Shown here piece by piece: positions 33,601-44,355 of a DNA stretch of 64,000 nucleotides. Made by a program: the position numbers and the translations under genes. Positions within the stretch are counted from its first letter, which is position 1, and each line of letters begins with the position of its first letter. The stretch is taken from contig JAESIW010000180.1 in NCBI GenBank assembly GCA_016802295.1, positions 382,752-446,751 on the forward strand. The letters run 5' to 3'. Below the pieces are notes generated by a model. It was not told the origin of the DNA and ran no database searches. It worked only from the letters and a program-made list of their open reading frames with translations. The DNA is from Brachionus rotundiformis. Lineage: Eukaryota; Rotifera; Eurotatoria; Ploima; Brachionidae.

Positions 33601-34969
33601 TGGCTCCATCATTCGACCAAATGTGACTGCTGGACCAAAGATTAGAAACCCACCAAAGACAAATTCCGCATATAAGTTGCCATTTATAGCTCATAATTTT
33701 GCTCGTACAGGTAAAATGACTGGTAAAAATATCCAACCAGTTATTTGCTACCAAATTAGGCTTTCGCAATTCACAGATTAGGACTGAGGCTGCGATGGAT
33801 ACTGGAGTTACTAGGGTAATTGGAAGAGCAAAAGCAAATCGGCTCATTCTAAACTTGTAAGCCAAAGATGAAGCCAGAAAGCACATCATAGAAGATAACA
33901 CCTGCACCAATAATGGATACAAATGAAAAAAAGAACCATTTTGCAAGACTTCTTGATCAAATAGCCAATATTTGAATTTTTTTTCTGGATAGAAAACATA
34001 ACAAAATAAAGTAATTACGCCAATCTTCCACAGATTGGTAAATAGACCTATTTTTTGTCTAGTTAGATCTATGTTGTGCTTGGAACGCTTTAGATGGTCG
34101 ATTAGTAGATTTTTAAGTTTAAAGGTTGATTGATTTGTTGAATTAAAGCTGAAATAGTTGAAAAAAAGTGAAATTGAAACCATCAATAAAGCCAGTATTG
34201 TTTTCCATTTGGAATAGTCCAAATAGTCTGAAAATATCAAAATCAATATACCAGAAATTTGCATCAGAGCCATCAATAAGTTCATGTTGAACATAAAAAT
34301 TTTATCTCTTCTCTTAATACCAGTCAATTTGAACAAAAATGTTTTGGCAATTAGATAAAGGTTGTTTTTGTTGCGTGGACTGTCGGATCCGACCAGAGCA
34401 TTACCAATTGATGGAACTATGCTCAAAAGATTAATCAGCAAAATTGAGCGCACAAGATCAAGCTTTGAAAAAACACCAAAGCATAGTGTGCTAGTGCCAA
34501 TGGCGCTGATTGTCTCAAATACAAGTGCCTAGACATTAAGATTTAAAAACTTGTCTTAAAAAACCAAAAACTGGTAATTTACAGTCAAAAATTCCACAAG
34601 ACTCGGATTCGGTACTTGGCGGAACATTATTTTAATCAAGCAAAGTACAAAGGAAATGACATATGGAATGCATAAAGTCATAAGTAATGTCCAAACCCAT
34701 TTTTCGTTTCGTTCATTCTTATTTTAAAAATTAAGCAAACATCAGATAGTTTTTTCTTTAAATCTTATAATTACTTTCTCAAAATAGTTAGCTTCATTTG
34801 AAATTAAAAGAAGAGATAACTTGCTAGTAACTGCTGTACCGAGGACTACCACAGCTAAGACTAAGTGGATTATTAGCCTGAGAAGTTTTAGGGTGCAGAT
34901 GGACCTTGATTCACCGCTTTCAAATCGATTCTCTCTTTCTATCAAACGAATTAGCTGATTGCGTTTCAT
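30687..34969 (-). CDS. Chitin synthase, eight exons
   Basis: Exons 34969-34775, 34717-34583, 34528-33372, 33223-32731, 32674-32338, 32285-32185, 32021-31817 and 31765-30687 keep phase and give about 1233 residues. The N-terminal half holds many membrane spans. The GT2 catalytic domain has RLDIDQ, EAHIFFDD, LTLDGDVEF (DxD), GRVHPIGSGPVVWYQ, the acceptor-binding EDRW and the processive QRRRW. The C-terminal spans are followed by SWGTRE. This matches metazoan (insect/nematode-type) chitin synthases, plasma-membrane enzymes that polymerise UDP-GlcNAc and extrude chitin. The first ATG (34969) follows an in-frame TGA; further 5' exons cannot be excluded. Intron 5 seems to start with GC instead of GT (CAAG|GCAAAA). 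Intron 3 contains the hairpin TTGGCATGC-TGAAT-GCATGCCAA. A rearranged fragment lies downstream at 29.3-29.75 kb. In rotifers chitin is used for egg shells and jaws. Confidence 0.95.
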
Positions 34970-37344
34970 CACTTTTTCAATCAAATATCATTGACCAAAT
35001 AACGCTCTAAATTAAAAGAAATTTTTATAAAAATACATGTGATTTTAAAATTTTCTTCAATAAGACTCTTTATGATTAGTCTTATAAAATAAATCATTTT
35101 AATTAGTTATAGACATTTTAAGATTAAAATTTGTTAAGCTAACACTTGAGCATAAAAATATCCCATGGCTATCTAAAAAATAGATATGTCATTTAAAATC
35201 AAGCGATGTGTATACACAAGCTTCATGATCTGAAGCGAACTATTGGGGCTGATAACCATTTGGATTAGGTTAAACTTTTGTAAAAAATGTCATAAAATTT
35301 TGAAAATTTATATCAGAATCAAGCTTTATATGTAAAATTTTTATTTGTTTTATTTCTTTTGAATCGAGTTTTAAAACCAAGGATTCTGATCACTTTTTAA
35401 TAGAATGATAATTTGATTTTGTCAATATGTTAAAAGGGTTTTAAGTTATAGTATTAGTATTAAAGGCGAAGATTAAACGAAAATTTAATGTATCTTTTTT
35501 TTAAAATATTGTTTTAACATTTTAAAATAAATAAAATTTTTAATTTTCTTTTTCACATTTTAGATTAATGTGGTTTAAGTTTTTGTTTTTGAATGTCAAC
35601 AGAAATTTGTTAAATTTTGAACTATTTTATCAAGATTAAACTAAATATTATTATTTTTGATAAAAAATCTTTTTTATTTGTTTTTAAAGATTGTAATTTT
35701 TTTCCACTAAGACTCCTTCGCAATGCTCTTTTTCTGAATTAATAATGATTTTGTGGTTAAAATGGTGTCTTTGCCAAGAATTAAATAATTAACCACTATT
35801 TATTTGATAGAAATAGTGGGCGGTTTAGTCATTTTACTTTTATTTTTAAGCAAGAAAAAAAATTAATTAAATTATTTAGTTAAAAAAATAATTTAGAACA
35901 TTTTGATTCGTAAATTAGTAGTTTATTACCTGCATTTTTGACATATACAATTTATAGGATCAAAAACTTTTTTGTCCGGACTTGTTTGGGTATTGTTAAT
36001 AGATAATATAAAATTTATGAATTATATTTTATTTGGTAGCTTTTCTACTAGTTCAAGAATTGTGCCTTTTCGTATCATTTTTATAAATCTTGTTGGAAAA
36101 AATGATCAAGAGTGAAACAAGCTAGTTTTAAAAAGTACTTGCTTGCCAAATAAAGACCAAGATTGATAAATGAAAAATTAATTAAACGATTTTTGATTTT
36201 TTAAATAAATTAATTCAAAATGCTTATTTGAGAATTATTTTTCAATGATTTTAAAAGTCATTAACGAAACTATCAAAGCAACACTTGTTGATTTAAACAA
36301 AATTTGCATAAAACCAATAAATATAATTCTGATAATTAGCTATAGAGTAACTAAAGATGTTCAACTTGGTAAAACTTGGTAAAATTTGTTTAATTAATAT
36401 CACCTTAGGTTACATATTAAATCAGAAGAGTATTAATTTTTATATTCTTTGATTTCTTTTTGTTGATATTTTAACAAGCAAACAAAAAATTGTTTTTGAT
36501 ATCATTTATGATCTTATTATTGAGGAGACAAAGAGAATTAATTGGAAAAATATCTTAAATATTGATACAATATTATATTTTGAAATTAAAATATTCTTTA
36601 TATAAAATAAAGTTATTTCATGCAATTATGTAATTATTTTCATCCTGACAGCTTTGAATCACATCGAGCCAACATGATTTTTATGTTTTGATCACGTTTT
36701 TTTGCAAACACAGATTATTTAGAAACTTGAAGATTTTGATTTTAATTTTATTTTAAAAAAAATACACTCTCTTGAAAATAACACTTATTAAATTAACAAA
36801 ATTAGTAAACTTATCTGATTTTAAAACATTTTAAAACTTTGAACTTAAAGTTTTGTAAAATTTAAATAAAAAAATGGTAAATTTGTCGCAGCCAGCAACT
36901 TAATATAAAAAGTGAATAAAAATATTTGAATAATAATTGTATGTATTATATAAATATCTTTTTTTGTTATTTTGTTACTTTTCAATTCAAAACAGTAATT
37001 TAAAAAGTCAATTTTAATTTGTTATTTATTAATTGATAAAAAATCTTTGAACTAAACAAAATTTTAGTTTAAAAAATGATCTTTTTAAGAAAAAAATACA
37101 CGATTATTTTAAACCTTAGCAATATAAAAAAGTGATCTTTTTTTAGCTTATAACTTATAGTGGTTTAATAACAATACAATCAGTGAAATCAAAATATAAT
37201 TTATAAATTTAAAGCTAATTTTTCTATCAAAGCTTAAAAGATTTTTTTATTTACAAAAGACTTGTTTAAAATATTCATTATAAATATCTTAAGCTTTTAT
37301 AAAAATAATCAGTTTTTTAAATTTTAGAAATTTATTACATCAAA
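34970..37344. other. Intergenic, no gene seen
   Basis: About 2.4 kb between divergent genes (chitin synthase on minus, secreted repeat protein on plus), thus holding both promoters. No frame or repeat recognised. Confidence 0.6.
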
Positions 37345-38299
37345 ATGAAATCTTTAATCGCTTTATTCTTGATCTTGTCTATTCTTCAAACCAGTAAGCC
37401 TAATTGATTCAATTAATAACATTTAACAAAAACTTTTTAAATAAGTAGTAAATGGAAGGTCAGTGAGACGTCCATCAAGCAGCTATTATCAGTCACCACA
37501 GCCAAGTTATTATTCTCGACCATCAAGACCATCACAAAGCAGCTACTACAGTGACGATTCCTACTATTCTAGACCGTCACAAAGCAGCTACTACAGTGAC
37601 GATTCCTACTATTCTAGACCGTCACAAAGCAGCTATTACAGTGACGATTCCTACTATTCTAGACCGTCACAAAGCAGCTATTACAGTGACGATTCCTACT
37701 ATTCTAGGCCATCACAAAGCAGCTACTACAGTGATGATTCCTACTATTCTAGACCATCACAAAGCAGCTATTACAGTGATGATTCCTACTATTCCAGACC
37801 ATCAAGACCATCACAAAGCAGCTATTACAGTGATGATTCCTACTATTCCAGACCATCAAGACCATCATCCAATAGCTACTACAGTGATGACTCTGAATCA
37901 GATGGTGGATATTACGAAGAAGACAATGGATATTACGAATCATCATCCAACAGCTACTACAATGATGACTCCTACTACTCAAGACCATCTTCCAATAGCT
38001 ACTACAATGATGACTCTGAATCAGATGGTGGATATTACGAAGAAGACAATGGATATTACGAACCATCATCCAACAGCTACTACAATGATGACTCCTACTA
38101 TTCAAGACCATCTTCCAATAGCTACTACAATGATGACTCCTACTATTCAAGACCATCATCCAATAGCTACTACAATGATGACTCCTACTATTCAAGACCA
38201 TCAAATGGATATTATGGAGATGATAGTGACAACTCATATTATCAGCAACCAAGACCAAGACGACAAAGATTTAATCGTTTGATCGGTGGTCATTATTAG
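37345..38299 (+). CDS. Secreted Tyr/Ser/Asp-rich tandem-repeat protein
   Basis: Exon 1 (37345-37393) encodes MKSLIALFLILSILQT and joins exon 2 (37446-38299) across a 52-bp intron, completing a signal peptide that ends near IVNGRS. The mature chain (about 280 residues) consists of repeats of SQSSYYSDDSYYSRP (15 residues, 45 bp, six or more copies), then SNSYYNDDSYYSRPS variants and two copies of a longer unit ESDGGYYEEDNGYYE. It ends in the basic PRPRRQRFNRLIGGHY. Tyr, Ser and Asp make up most of it; Cys is absent. Low-complexity, Tyr-rich secreted proteins of this kind are common in cuticles, shells and adhesives, where Tyr can be cross-linked and Ser/Asp can bind mineral; that role is inferred. 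Neighbouring repeats are almost identical in DNA, showing recent expansion. Confidence 0.85.
37505..38215. repeat. Coding minisatellite, 45-bp and related units
   Basis: Direct tandem units of 45 bp (TACAGTGACGATTCCTACTA core) from about 37535 to 37850, with two units extended by AGACCATCA, then related AATGATGACTCC units to about 38200. Because the period is a multiple of three, all three plus frames and one minus frame stay open, which explains spurious long frames here. Confidence 0.9.
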
Positions 38300-38914
38300 A
38301 ATTTTTTAAAATCTAATTTTTTTAAGTCATTTTAATATTGTTATCCATGTTTTAGTTTTAATTATTGTTTTAATAAATTTTTTATTTGTGTTTTAATTAA
38401 AATTATTTTTTACTTTTTCGTATTTACTCTACATTATTTAATTTTCTAATTGTTTATTCTTATATAATTTAGATAGGATAATATCTTAATTAAAAAAGCT
38501 AAATTTATTTTAGTATTCAAATTATATTTTAAGACAAAATTACAATGAGAATTATTTTAGTTGATTAAAATTTAGATTCAATAATTTTTAGATTAAAAAA
38601 TTAACAATTATTTTGACTTTAAAGTTATGTTATTTTATTTTAAATTATGAATAATAGAAAAGGAAAAAAAACTAAACTAATTAAAAACTACGATTACTTT
38701 TTTTAATATCTTTATAAATACCATTCTAGTCAACTGTTTTCTAAATTGGCTACCGCTTAATTGCTAAATTATAGAAAATCAAGCTTATCATAGTTTACAT
38801 TAACATTACAATTTAAATTGAATAAATTTAAAAATAATCACATTTTCTAAGTTAGCTTTATTTTCAAATCTTACACTAAATAGATAATTTGAATTTTTAA
38901 TTAAAAATTTTCCA
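38300..38914. other. Intergenic between convergent genes, no gene seen
   Basis: AT-rich 3' flanks; AATAAA-like signals near 38370 for the repeat protein. Confidence 0.6.
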
Positions 38915-39889
38915 TCATATTTGATTAATAATTTTATGTTCAATTAAACTTTTGGTCATATCAAGTATAGTTGATTTAAAATCAATTGGTTCAATGCCCA
39001 GAACGTTCCTCATTCGGCTGTTGTCAAATTTGGTTTCTTGAAATGCTTTGGTTTTATCATTATTGGTCACCACTTCTGGAAATTTGTGACTCTTGTACTC
39101 GTTTCTTAATATTTCTATCCAATTCTTTATACTGAACAAATTAGATCCAGATGTGATTAAGTTACGGTGTCCAACTGCTTTATCCTCAAAAGCCGCCTTG
39201 ACATGTGCCAAAGCTACATCTCTTACATCACATGTTGCTGCATACATTTCGTCAATTGTCTTCAAAGAAGGGTCAAAAACTCTGGAAAATTTGGTAACTG
39301 ACGAACCACATGCAGCACTTAGAACAGGACCAAGTACAAAAGTGGGCACCACAACAGATAGATCAAAGCAGTTTTGTTTGCTGGCTCGTCTCTCATCATA
39401 AAATTTCCATGCAGTTTTTTCTGCCAATATTTTTGATTTTTGATAAGCTGTTTTGGCGTCAGCCAAATCAATCCAATCATTCTCGCTAAATGTCTTTGGC
39501 TTGTAGTCATAACCAGATATACACAATCCGGAACTAGTGAACACAACTCGTTTTACATTTGCATTTAGAGCAGCATTAAAAACATTAAGTGTCCCTTCGA
39601 CAGCTGGACGAATGACCAAATTTTCATCACTAGGAGCAACTACTGGAAGAGGGGAAGCGATGTGTAGAACAATATCGATTCCTTTACATGGCTCTTTCCA
39701 CGAATCAGCATCCAAAAGATCAGCTTGGTACAGTTCAATCGGTCCGAGTCGTTTCAGCGGCTCTACTTTGTCCGCATCACTCAAATTTCGAACTGTACCA
39801 CGAACATGGTGTCCCTGTTTAATAAGCATGTTAACTACATGCATAGCTATGTAACCATTGGCGCCTGTTACTAGAATTTTTTGGGACAT
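38915..39889 (-). CDS. Extended SDR, dihydroflavonol-4-reductase/cinnamoyl-CoA-reductase-like
   Basis: Single-exon frame of 324 residues, the usual length. The N-terminal TGANGYIA is the NAD(P)-binding GxxGxxG/A motif of extended short-chain dehydrogenases; RGTVRN suits NADPH. HIASPLP, VVFTSSGLC and the active-site YQKSK (YxxxK) follow in order, with VVVPTFVLGP and DVRDVALAH beyond them. This pattern belongs to the DFR/CCR/yeast GRE2 aldehyde- and ketone-reductase group. The cytosolic enzyme likely reduces a carbonyl substrate with NADPH, but the substrate cannot be told from sequence. Moderate GC relative to surroundings, no introns. Confidence 0.92.
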   Translation of the reverse strand: MSQKILVTGANGYIAMHVVNMLIKQGHHVRGTVRNLSDADKVEPLKRLGPIELYQADLLDADSWKEPCKGIDIVLHIASPLPVVAPSDENLVIRPAVEGTLNVFNAALNANVKRVVFTSSGLCISGYDYKPKTFSENDWIDLADAKTAYQKSKILAEKTAWKFYDERRASKQNCFDLSVVVPTFVLGPVLSAACGSSVTKFSRVFDPSLKTIDEMYAATCDVRDVALAHVKAAFEDKAVGHRNLITSGSNLFSIKNWIEILRNEYKSHKFPEVVTNNDKTKAFQETKFDNSRMRNVLGIEPIDFKSTILDMTKSLIEHKIINQI

Positions 39890-40439
39890 GTTAAATTTTT
39901 CGAGAATAATCTTTTAAAATGCTAAAATTTTATTCAAATAGGTAAAACAAGAATTAGATGGCGCAAATTTTGCTATGGGTAAAGATAGTTTTACTATTAG
40001 TTTTTGTTTTAAGCAAATTTTGGTATTTGTTTGTTCTGTGGTTATCATTTTGAAAAAAGATTTAATTGAAAATAACAAAAAACAGCGTTATCCAAAATAA
40101 ATATTAGCTTAGATTTTGCCTTTTTTTAAAATTAAATTAGATCTAGCTTTATTTAGGTATCATCTAAAACATGAGACAAAGCAAACAAGTTTTTTAATTT
40201 CTGAATAATTAAATTTTATTTATATTTCAAAAAAATTGTTTTTTAAATTAAACTTGGTAATCAAAAGAATGGACCTTTTCTCGATCTTTTTTTCTTTATA
40301 ATTATTGTTTGTAGCATTTGGCTTAAAAAACTAATCCATGTTTTTTGGTAACAAATTATTCAGCTTGGCTTTAAAACATTAATTCGTTGCACCCACTACT
40401 GTTTTTCAACTATATATTTTAAGTGCCTTAGGTTTTATA
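39890..40439. other. Intergenic, no gene seen
   Basis: 5' flank of the reductase gene; beyond that nothing recognised up to the Tc1 relic. Confidence 0.5.
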
Positions 40440-41340
40440 ACAATCCAAAACCCTTTTTGGCATTGATTTAATTAATTTTTGTATGTACTCAGTCGGAATC
40501 TGTAACCACTCTTTGGGCAGAACCTTTTTTAAATGCTTAAAAGAGGTTACTTTAGTATTTATCATTTTGACGTACATGTATGACCATAAGTTCTCGATTG
40601 GGTTAAGATCTGGTAAACGGGCATACTATGGCAGAACCTCAATGTTCTGTTCTTTGAACCAATCGTTCACTGAGCGGTATGAGCTGAAGCCCCATCTTGT
40701 TAAAAAACCCAAGGGTCATTTGTTTCTAATAGGAGTTCAATAGATGGTAAAATATTGTTTTCTAATGCGTTAATGTAGACAAATTGATTAATTCATCTTG
40801 TATTAATGTTGCATATACCAGTGCCTTTGCAAGAAATTCACCCCCAGATAATGGTTGAGCTTCCACCGTTTTGTAACCTTGGTATACAGAACTTTGGGTT
40901 AAACTTTTCACTTTTAAACCATTTTATCATAACTCTTGATTTACGATTAAAGACCTCAAAATTGGACTCGTCACTGAAAATAATTCTGGACCAATAACTA
41001 ACTGTCCAATTAAGTCTATTTTTACATGAATTATATCTTTTTTTTTTATGTTAAGAAGTGGCTTTCTGACCGCTGGATGAGACTCTGAACCTTTTTTTGG
41101 AGATATCTCATTATAGTTTACTTACTTATCCTAACCCTTAGAGTCTTAGAATTAAAATCTGTGGCGAGTTTTTGATAACTAGATATAGGATCTTCTCTAA
41201 TCTCTCTAAAAATGTAATTTTCATCCCTAAAAGCTAGCTTTGATCAGATACAGAACCATTCTCTTCATATCGTTTCTTAGTTGAAGAGACACAGAAATAT
41301 TTATTGATTAATTTGACACTTAATTAGTAGAGGCCGATAA
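40440..41340 (-). pseudogene. Tc1/mariner transposase relic 2
   Basis: The minus strand reads, from 41000 down: WSRIIFSDESNFEVFNRKSR (first catalytic Asp), GGSSTIIWG then a TGA, later WGFSSYRSVNDWFKEQNIEV, LP, a TAG in place of Trp, YARLPDLNPIENLWSYM (terminal Glu), and a tail ending MPKRVLDCYK. That is the Tc1 DD34E order. The QxDNAP block with the second Asp is replaced by FLTRWGFSS. At least three stops interrupt the frame. The N-terminal HTH part (41050-41300) is barely readable. Dead. Confidence 0.88.
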
Positions 41341-42019
41341 ACGGGTTAACTTGAAAAAAATTTCGGATTTTGTTTATAAAATAAAAAATTATTAGAAAGG
41401 TTAGTGTTAGTTTAGTATTTTTGAATAATTAGATCGAATAAAGTTTTGAATCTAGGATTTGTTGTTTGGACGTAATCGTTTAGCTCTTCTTGGATTAGGC
41501 TGTGGCTCCGTTTGGTCGGAATGAAATTTGCAAACAGTTTATTGAGTCTTGTAACAAGTAAGTCGACTTTGAGTTTTTGGTGAAATTAATGTAACAATTT
41601 TTGTTCTTAATTATATTTTTCTGATTGAATAACAAGTCTGTTAAAAATAGTCATTTTCTTTATTTTTATAAATTAAATTATTTGCAACAATCTAATTTTT
41701 ACTAAGAATCTTTGGCTATTTTGGTTAAAAATTTTAGTACAGCAATTAGATTCACCATCATAAAATCAATTAGACTTGTTTAAATAACTTTTTTTCCTTA
41801 ATTGGATAATTGTTATAAAAATATTCGAAATATTCGTTTTTACATAAAATTTATTTTAGAAAAAAATTTTATAAATTTTTAGAGCTAAAAATAATATTTA
41901 GTTTTGAGTTACATGCACTATAAAATTAACAAAGTTCCAAACTAAAAACATATATATTATTTATAAATTTTAAACTTAAGTCTTATCTAATTTAAACTTA
42001 TTTTGTTGAAAAAAAGAGT
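41341..42019. other. Intergenic, no gene seen
   Basis: AT-rich flank between the Tc1 relic and the alcohol dehydrogenase gene. Confidence 0.5.
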
Positions 42020-43319
42020 ATGTCTTCAACTGTTGTACAAGTAGGAGAAAAAAGCATCTTTTTATCACAAGATAAAAAAATTAATCAAAATTTAAAGGTG
42101 ATTAAATCAAGGGCTGCTGTAGCATGGGGTCCAAACCAACCATTAAAAATGGAAACAGTGGATGTTGCCCCACCAAAAGCAGGCGAAGTTAGAATCAAAG
42201 TATAGAAATATAAAAGAATAATTGATAAAAAATTTGTTAAAATTTTAAATTTAGATTATTTCAACCGGAGTTTGTCACACAGACGCTTACACTCTTAGTG
42301 GTCAAGACAGTGAAGGTGTCTGGCCGGTGATTCTAGGCCACGAAGGTGCCGGCATAGTGGAATCTGTTGGCGAAGGAGTGACATCTGTGTCTCCTGGAGA
42401 TCATGTCCTACCTTTGTATATTCCTCAATGCAAATCTTGCGAGTACTGTCAAAATCCAAAGACCAATCTGTGCCAAAAAATCAGGTGCCAAATAAATAAG
42501 AATGTTTCTTCTTTTAAATAAAAGTCTTTAATTAGAGTAACTCAGGGAAAAGGCGTAATGCCAGATGGTACAAGCAGATTTAGCATTAATGGCCAACCGA
42601 TTTACCATTATATGGGAACAAGTACTTTTAGCGAGTACACGGTAGTCTGTGAGATATCAGTGACCAAAATAAATCCATCTGCGCCTTTAGACAAAGTAGG
42701 ACTTTTGGGTTGTGGTATTAGCACTGGCTACGGAGCAATATTTAATACGGCAAAGGTTGAAAAGGACTCTACAGTTGCTGTTTGGGGTCTGGGTGCAGTT
42801 GGTTTAGCGGTTTTGATGGGTGCCAAAGAAGCCGGAGCTAGAAAAATAGTTGGTATTGACATAAACCCTGCCAAATTTGAAGTAGCAATGCAATTTGGAG
42901 CAACTGAGTGCATCAATCCACTTGATTATCCGGACAAGCCATTTCAGCAGACTTTGGTAGAAAAATTTGATGGTGGTTTCGATTACACATTTGAGTGCAT
43001 CGGAAACGTGAACACAATGCGATGTGCTTTGGAAGCAGCTCACAAGGGATGGGGTGTTTCTGTGATAATTGGAGTTGCTGGTGCGGGACAAGAGATATGC
43101 ACCCGACCTTTCCAGCTAGTGACAGGCCGTACGTGGAAAGGAACAGCTTTTGGTGGATGGAAAAGTAGAGACCAAGTTCCCGTACTAGTGGATAAATATT
43201 TAAATAAAAAGCTCAAGGTGGATGAGTTTATTACCCATAATTTAAAGCTTGAGCAAATAAATGAATCATTTGATTTGATGCATAAAGGAGAAAGCTTGCG
43301 CTCAATGATCCATTTTTAA
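42020..43319 (+). CDS. ADH5: Class III alcohol dehydrogenase / S-(hydroxymethyl)glutathione dehydrogenase
   Basis: Exons 42020-42199, 42255-42484 and 42536-43319 join in phase to 397 residues. Catalytic zinc ligands are in GVCHTD and GHEGAG, the structural zinc cysteines in CKSCEYCQNPKTNLC, and NAD binding in GLGAVGL. KIRVTQGKGVMPDGTSRF carries the Arg that distinguishes class III (formaldehyde dehydrogenase) from other ADHs; HYMGTSTFSEYTV and GTAFGGWKSR are also class III hallmarks. It oxidises the glutathione adduct of formaldehyde and reduces S-nitrosoglutathione in the cytosol. The N-terminus carries about 20 extra residues (VGEKSIFLSQDKKINQ) before the usual start; a Met further in is lacking, so the long form seems real or the start is in an unseen exon. 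Introns are only 51-55 bp. Confidence 0.96.
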
Positions 43320-43389
43320 GATAATTTTATTCGATTGACCAAAAAAGAAAGAATTAAATAAAGTTTTTTAAAATTGTTTATTAATTTTT

Positions 43390-43614
43390 TTATCGACGAC
43401 CAGGCATTCCTGGTAGACCTGGTAGGCCTCCTGCACCGCCTTGACCACCAGTTCCAGGTAAGCCTGGTAAACCTTGGCTTGCATAGTAAGGATAAGATTG
43501 GTCTTGTTGTTCCAAAATTCTAATGATATCTTCCAAAGTCAGCTGACATCGGACATTGTTTGGAGCAGAAAAAAACAACACAACTAAGATAAAACTCAAA
43601 GTGGTTAATCTCAT
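43390..43614 (-). CDS. Small secreted protein with Gly-Leu-Pro collagen-like tail
   Basis: 74 residues. A signal peptide (LTTLSFILVVLFFSAPNNVRC, cleavage about residue 24) is followed by a short helical stretch (LTLEDIIRILEQQDQSYPYY) and a tail of G-x-y type, GLPGLPGTGGQGGAGGLPGL and PGMPGRR. Only five or six uninterrupted triplets exist, too few for a stable triple helix on their own. AATAAA lies near the 3' end on the minus strand side. Convergent with the alcohol dehydrogenase gene, 70 bp apart. A matrix, cuticle or secreted peptide role is possible; no family recognised. Confidence 0.7.
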   Translation of the reverse strand: MRLTTLSFILVVLFFSAPNNVRCQLTLEDIIRILEQQDQSYPYYASQGLPGLPGTGGQGGAGGLPGLPGMPGRR

Positions 43615-44355
43615 TTTTATTTTTTTGTTCTTTATTCATCTAAGTTTATTTATTTATATGATGCCAAAGTTATAAATATTAAAAATTTTTTTAAGCGATT
43701 AAAATATTTTAAGAATCTTAATGTCAGATATTAATGAAAAATTCCTTGATAAAAATAAAAAATTCCAATCTGATTGCTTCAACTTTTAAATAAGAATTAA
43801 AAAAAACTATAATTCTCCCTAATAAATGAATGAAAAAGACAAATAAATTTGAATTTTTAATATTTTTTATTCTTGGTAAACTTATTAATTTATTGAAATT
43901 AAAAATTTAAATCAAATAATTTTGAAAATAGAATAATTATTTATGAGAAATTTTTTTTTAGTATTTTAATTTAATTGATCAAATCTAATTCGAATCAAAA
44001 AATTTCCTTGATAAAAAAATATATCTTTAGATAGAAAAAAAAGCAAGCATTTATGCCGATAATTAAAATTTAATAATGCTTTTAAAATAGCTAACAATTT
44101 ATATGAAATTATCAAAAAAGTTATCAAATTAAATATAAAGTTAATAAAATCTAAAGAATAAAATATTAGCGCAATTAATTTTCATAATAAAACTAGCCCA
44201 AATATCACCAAACAATATAAAAACCGTAAATTTTACAACTGTAAATAAAAGATTAAACCAGTATACTTTTGATAAATTAATGTATAAAATTCGATGAATT
44301 TAATACTTTAAAGAAATTTTTTTAATTATCTAGAAATAAAGAAAAGCTCGGTATA
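43615..44355. other. Divergent promoter region, no gene seen
   Basis: AT-rich stretch between the small secreted protein (minus) and the aminopeptidase homologue (plus). Confidence 0.6.

Noticed and set aside
37551..38282. Long alternative plus frame (Thr/Ile/Met-rich) and a minus frame (His/Ser-rich) over the repeat protein
   Set aside because: They exist only because the 45-bp unit is a multiple of three; they lack a signal peptide or any natural composition and overlap the secreted protein frame.
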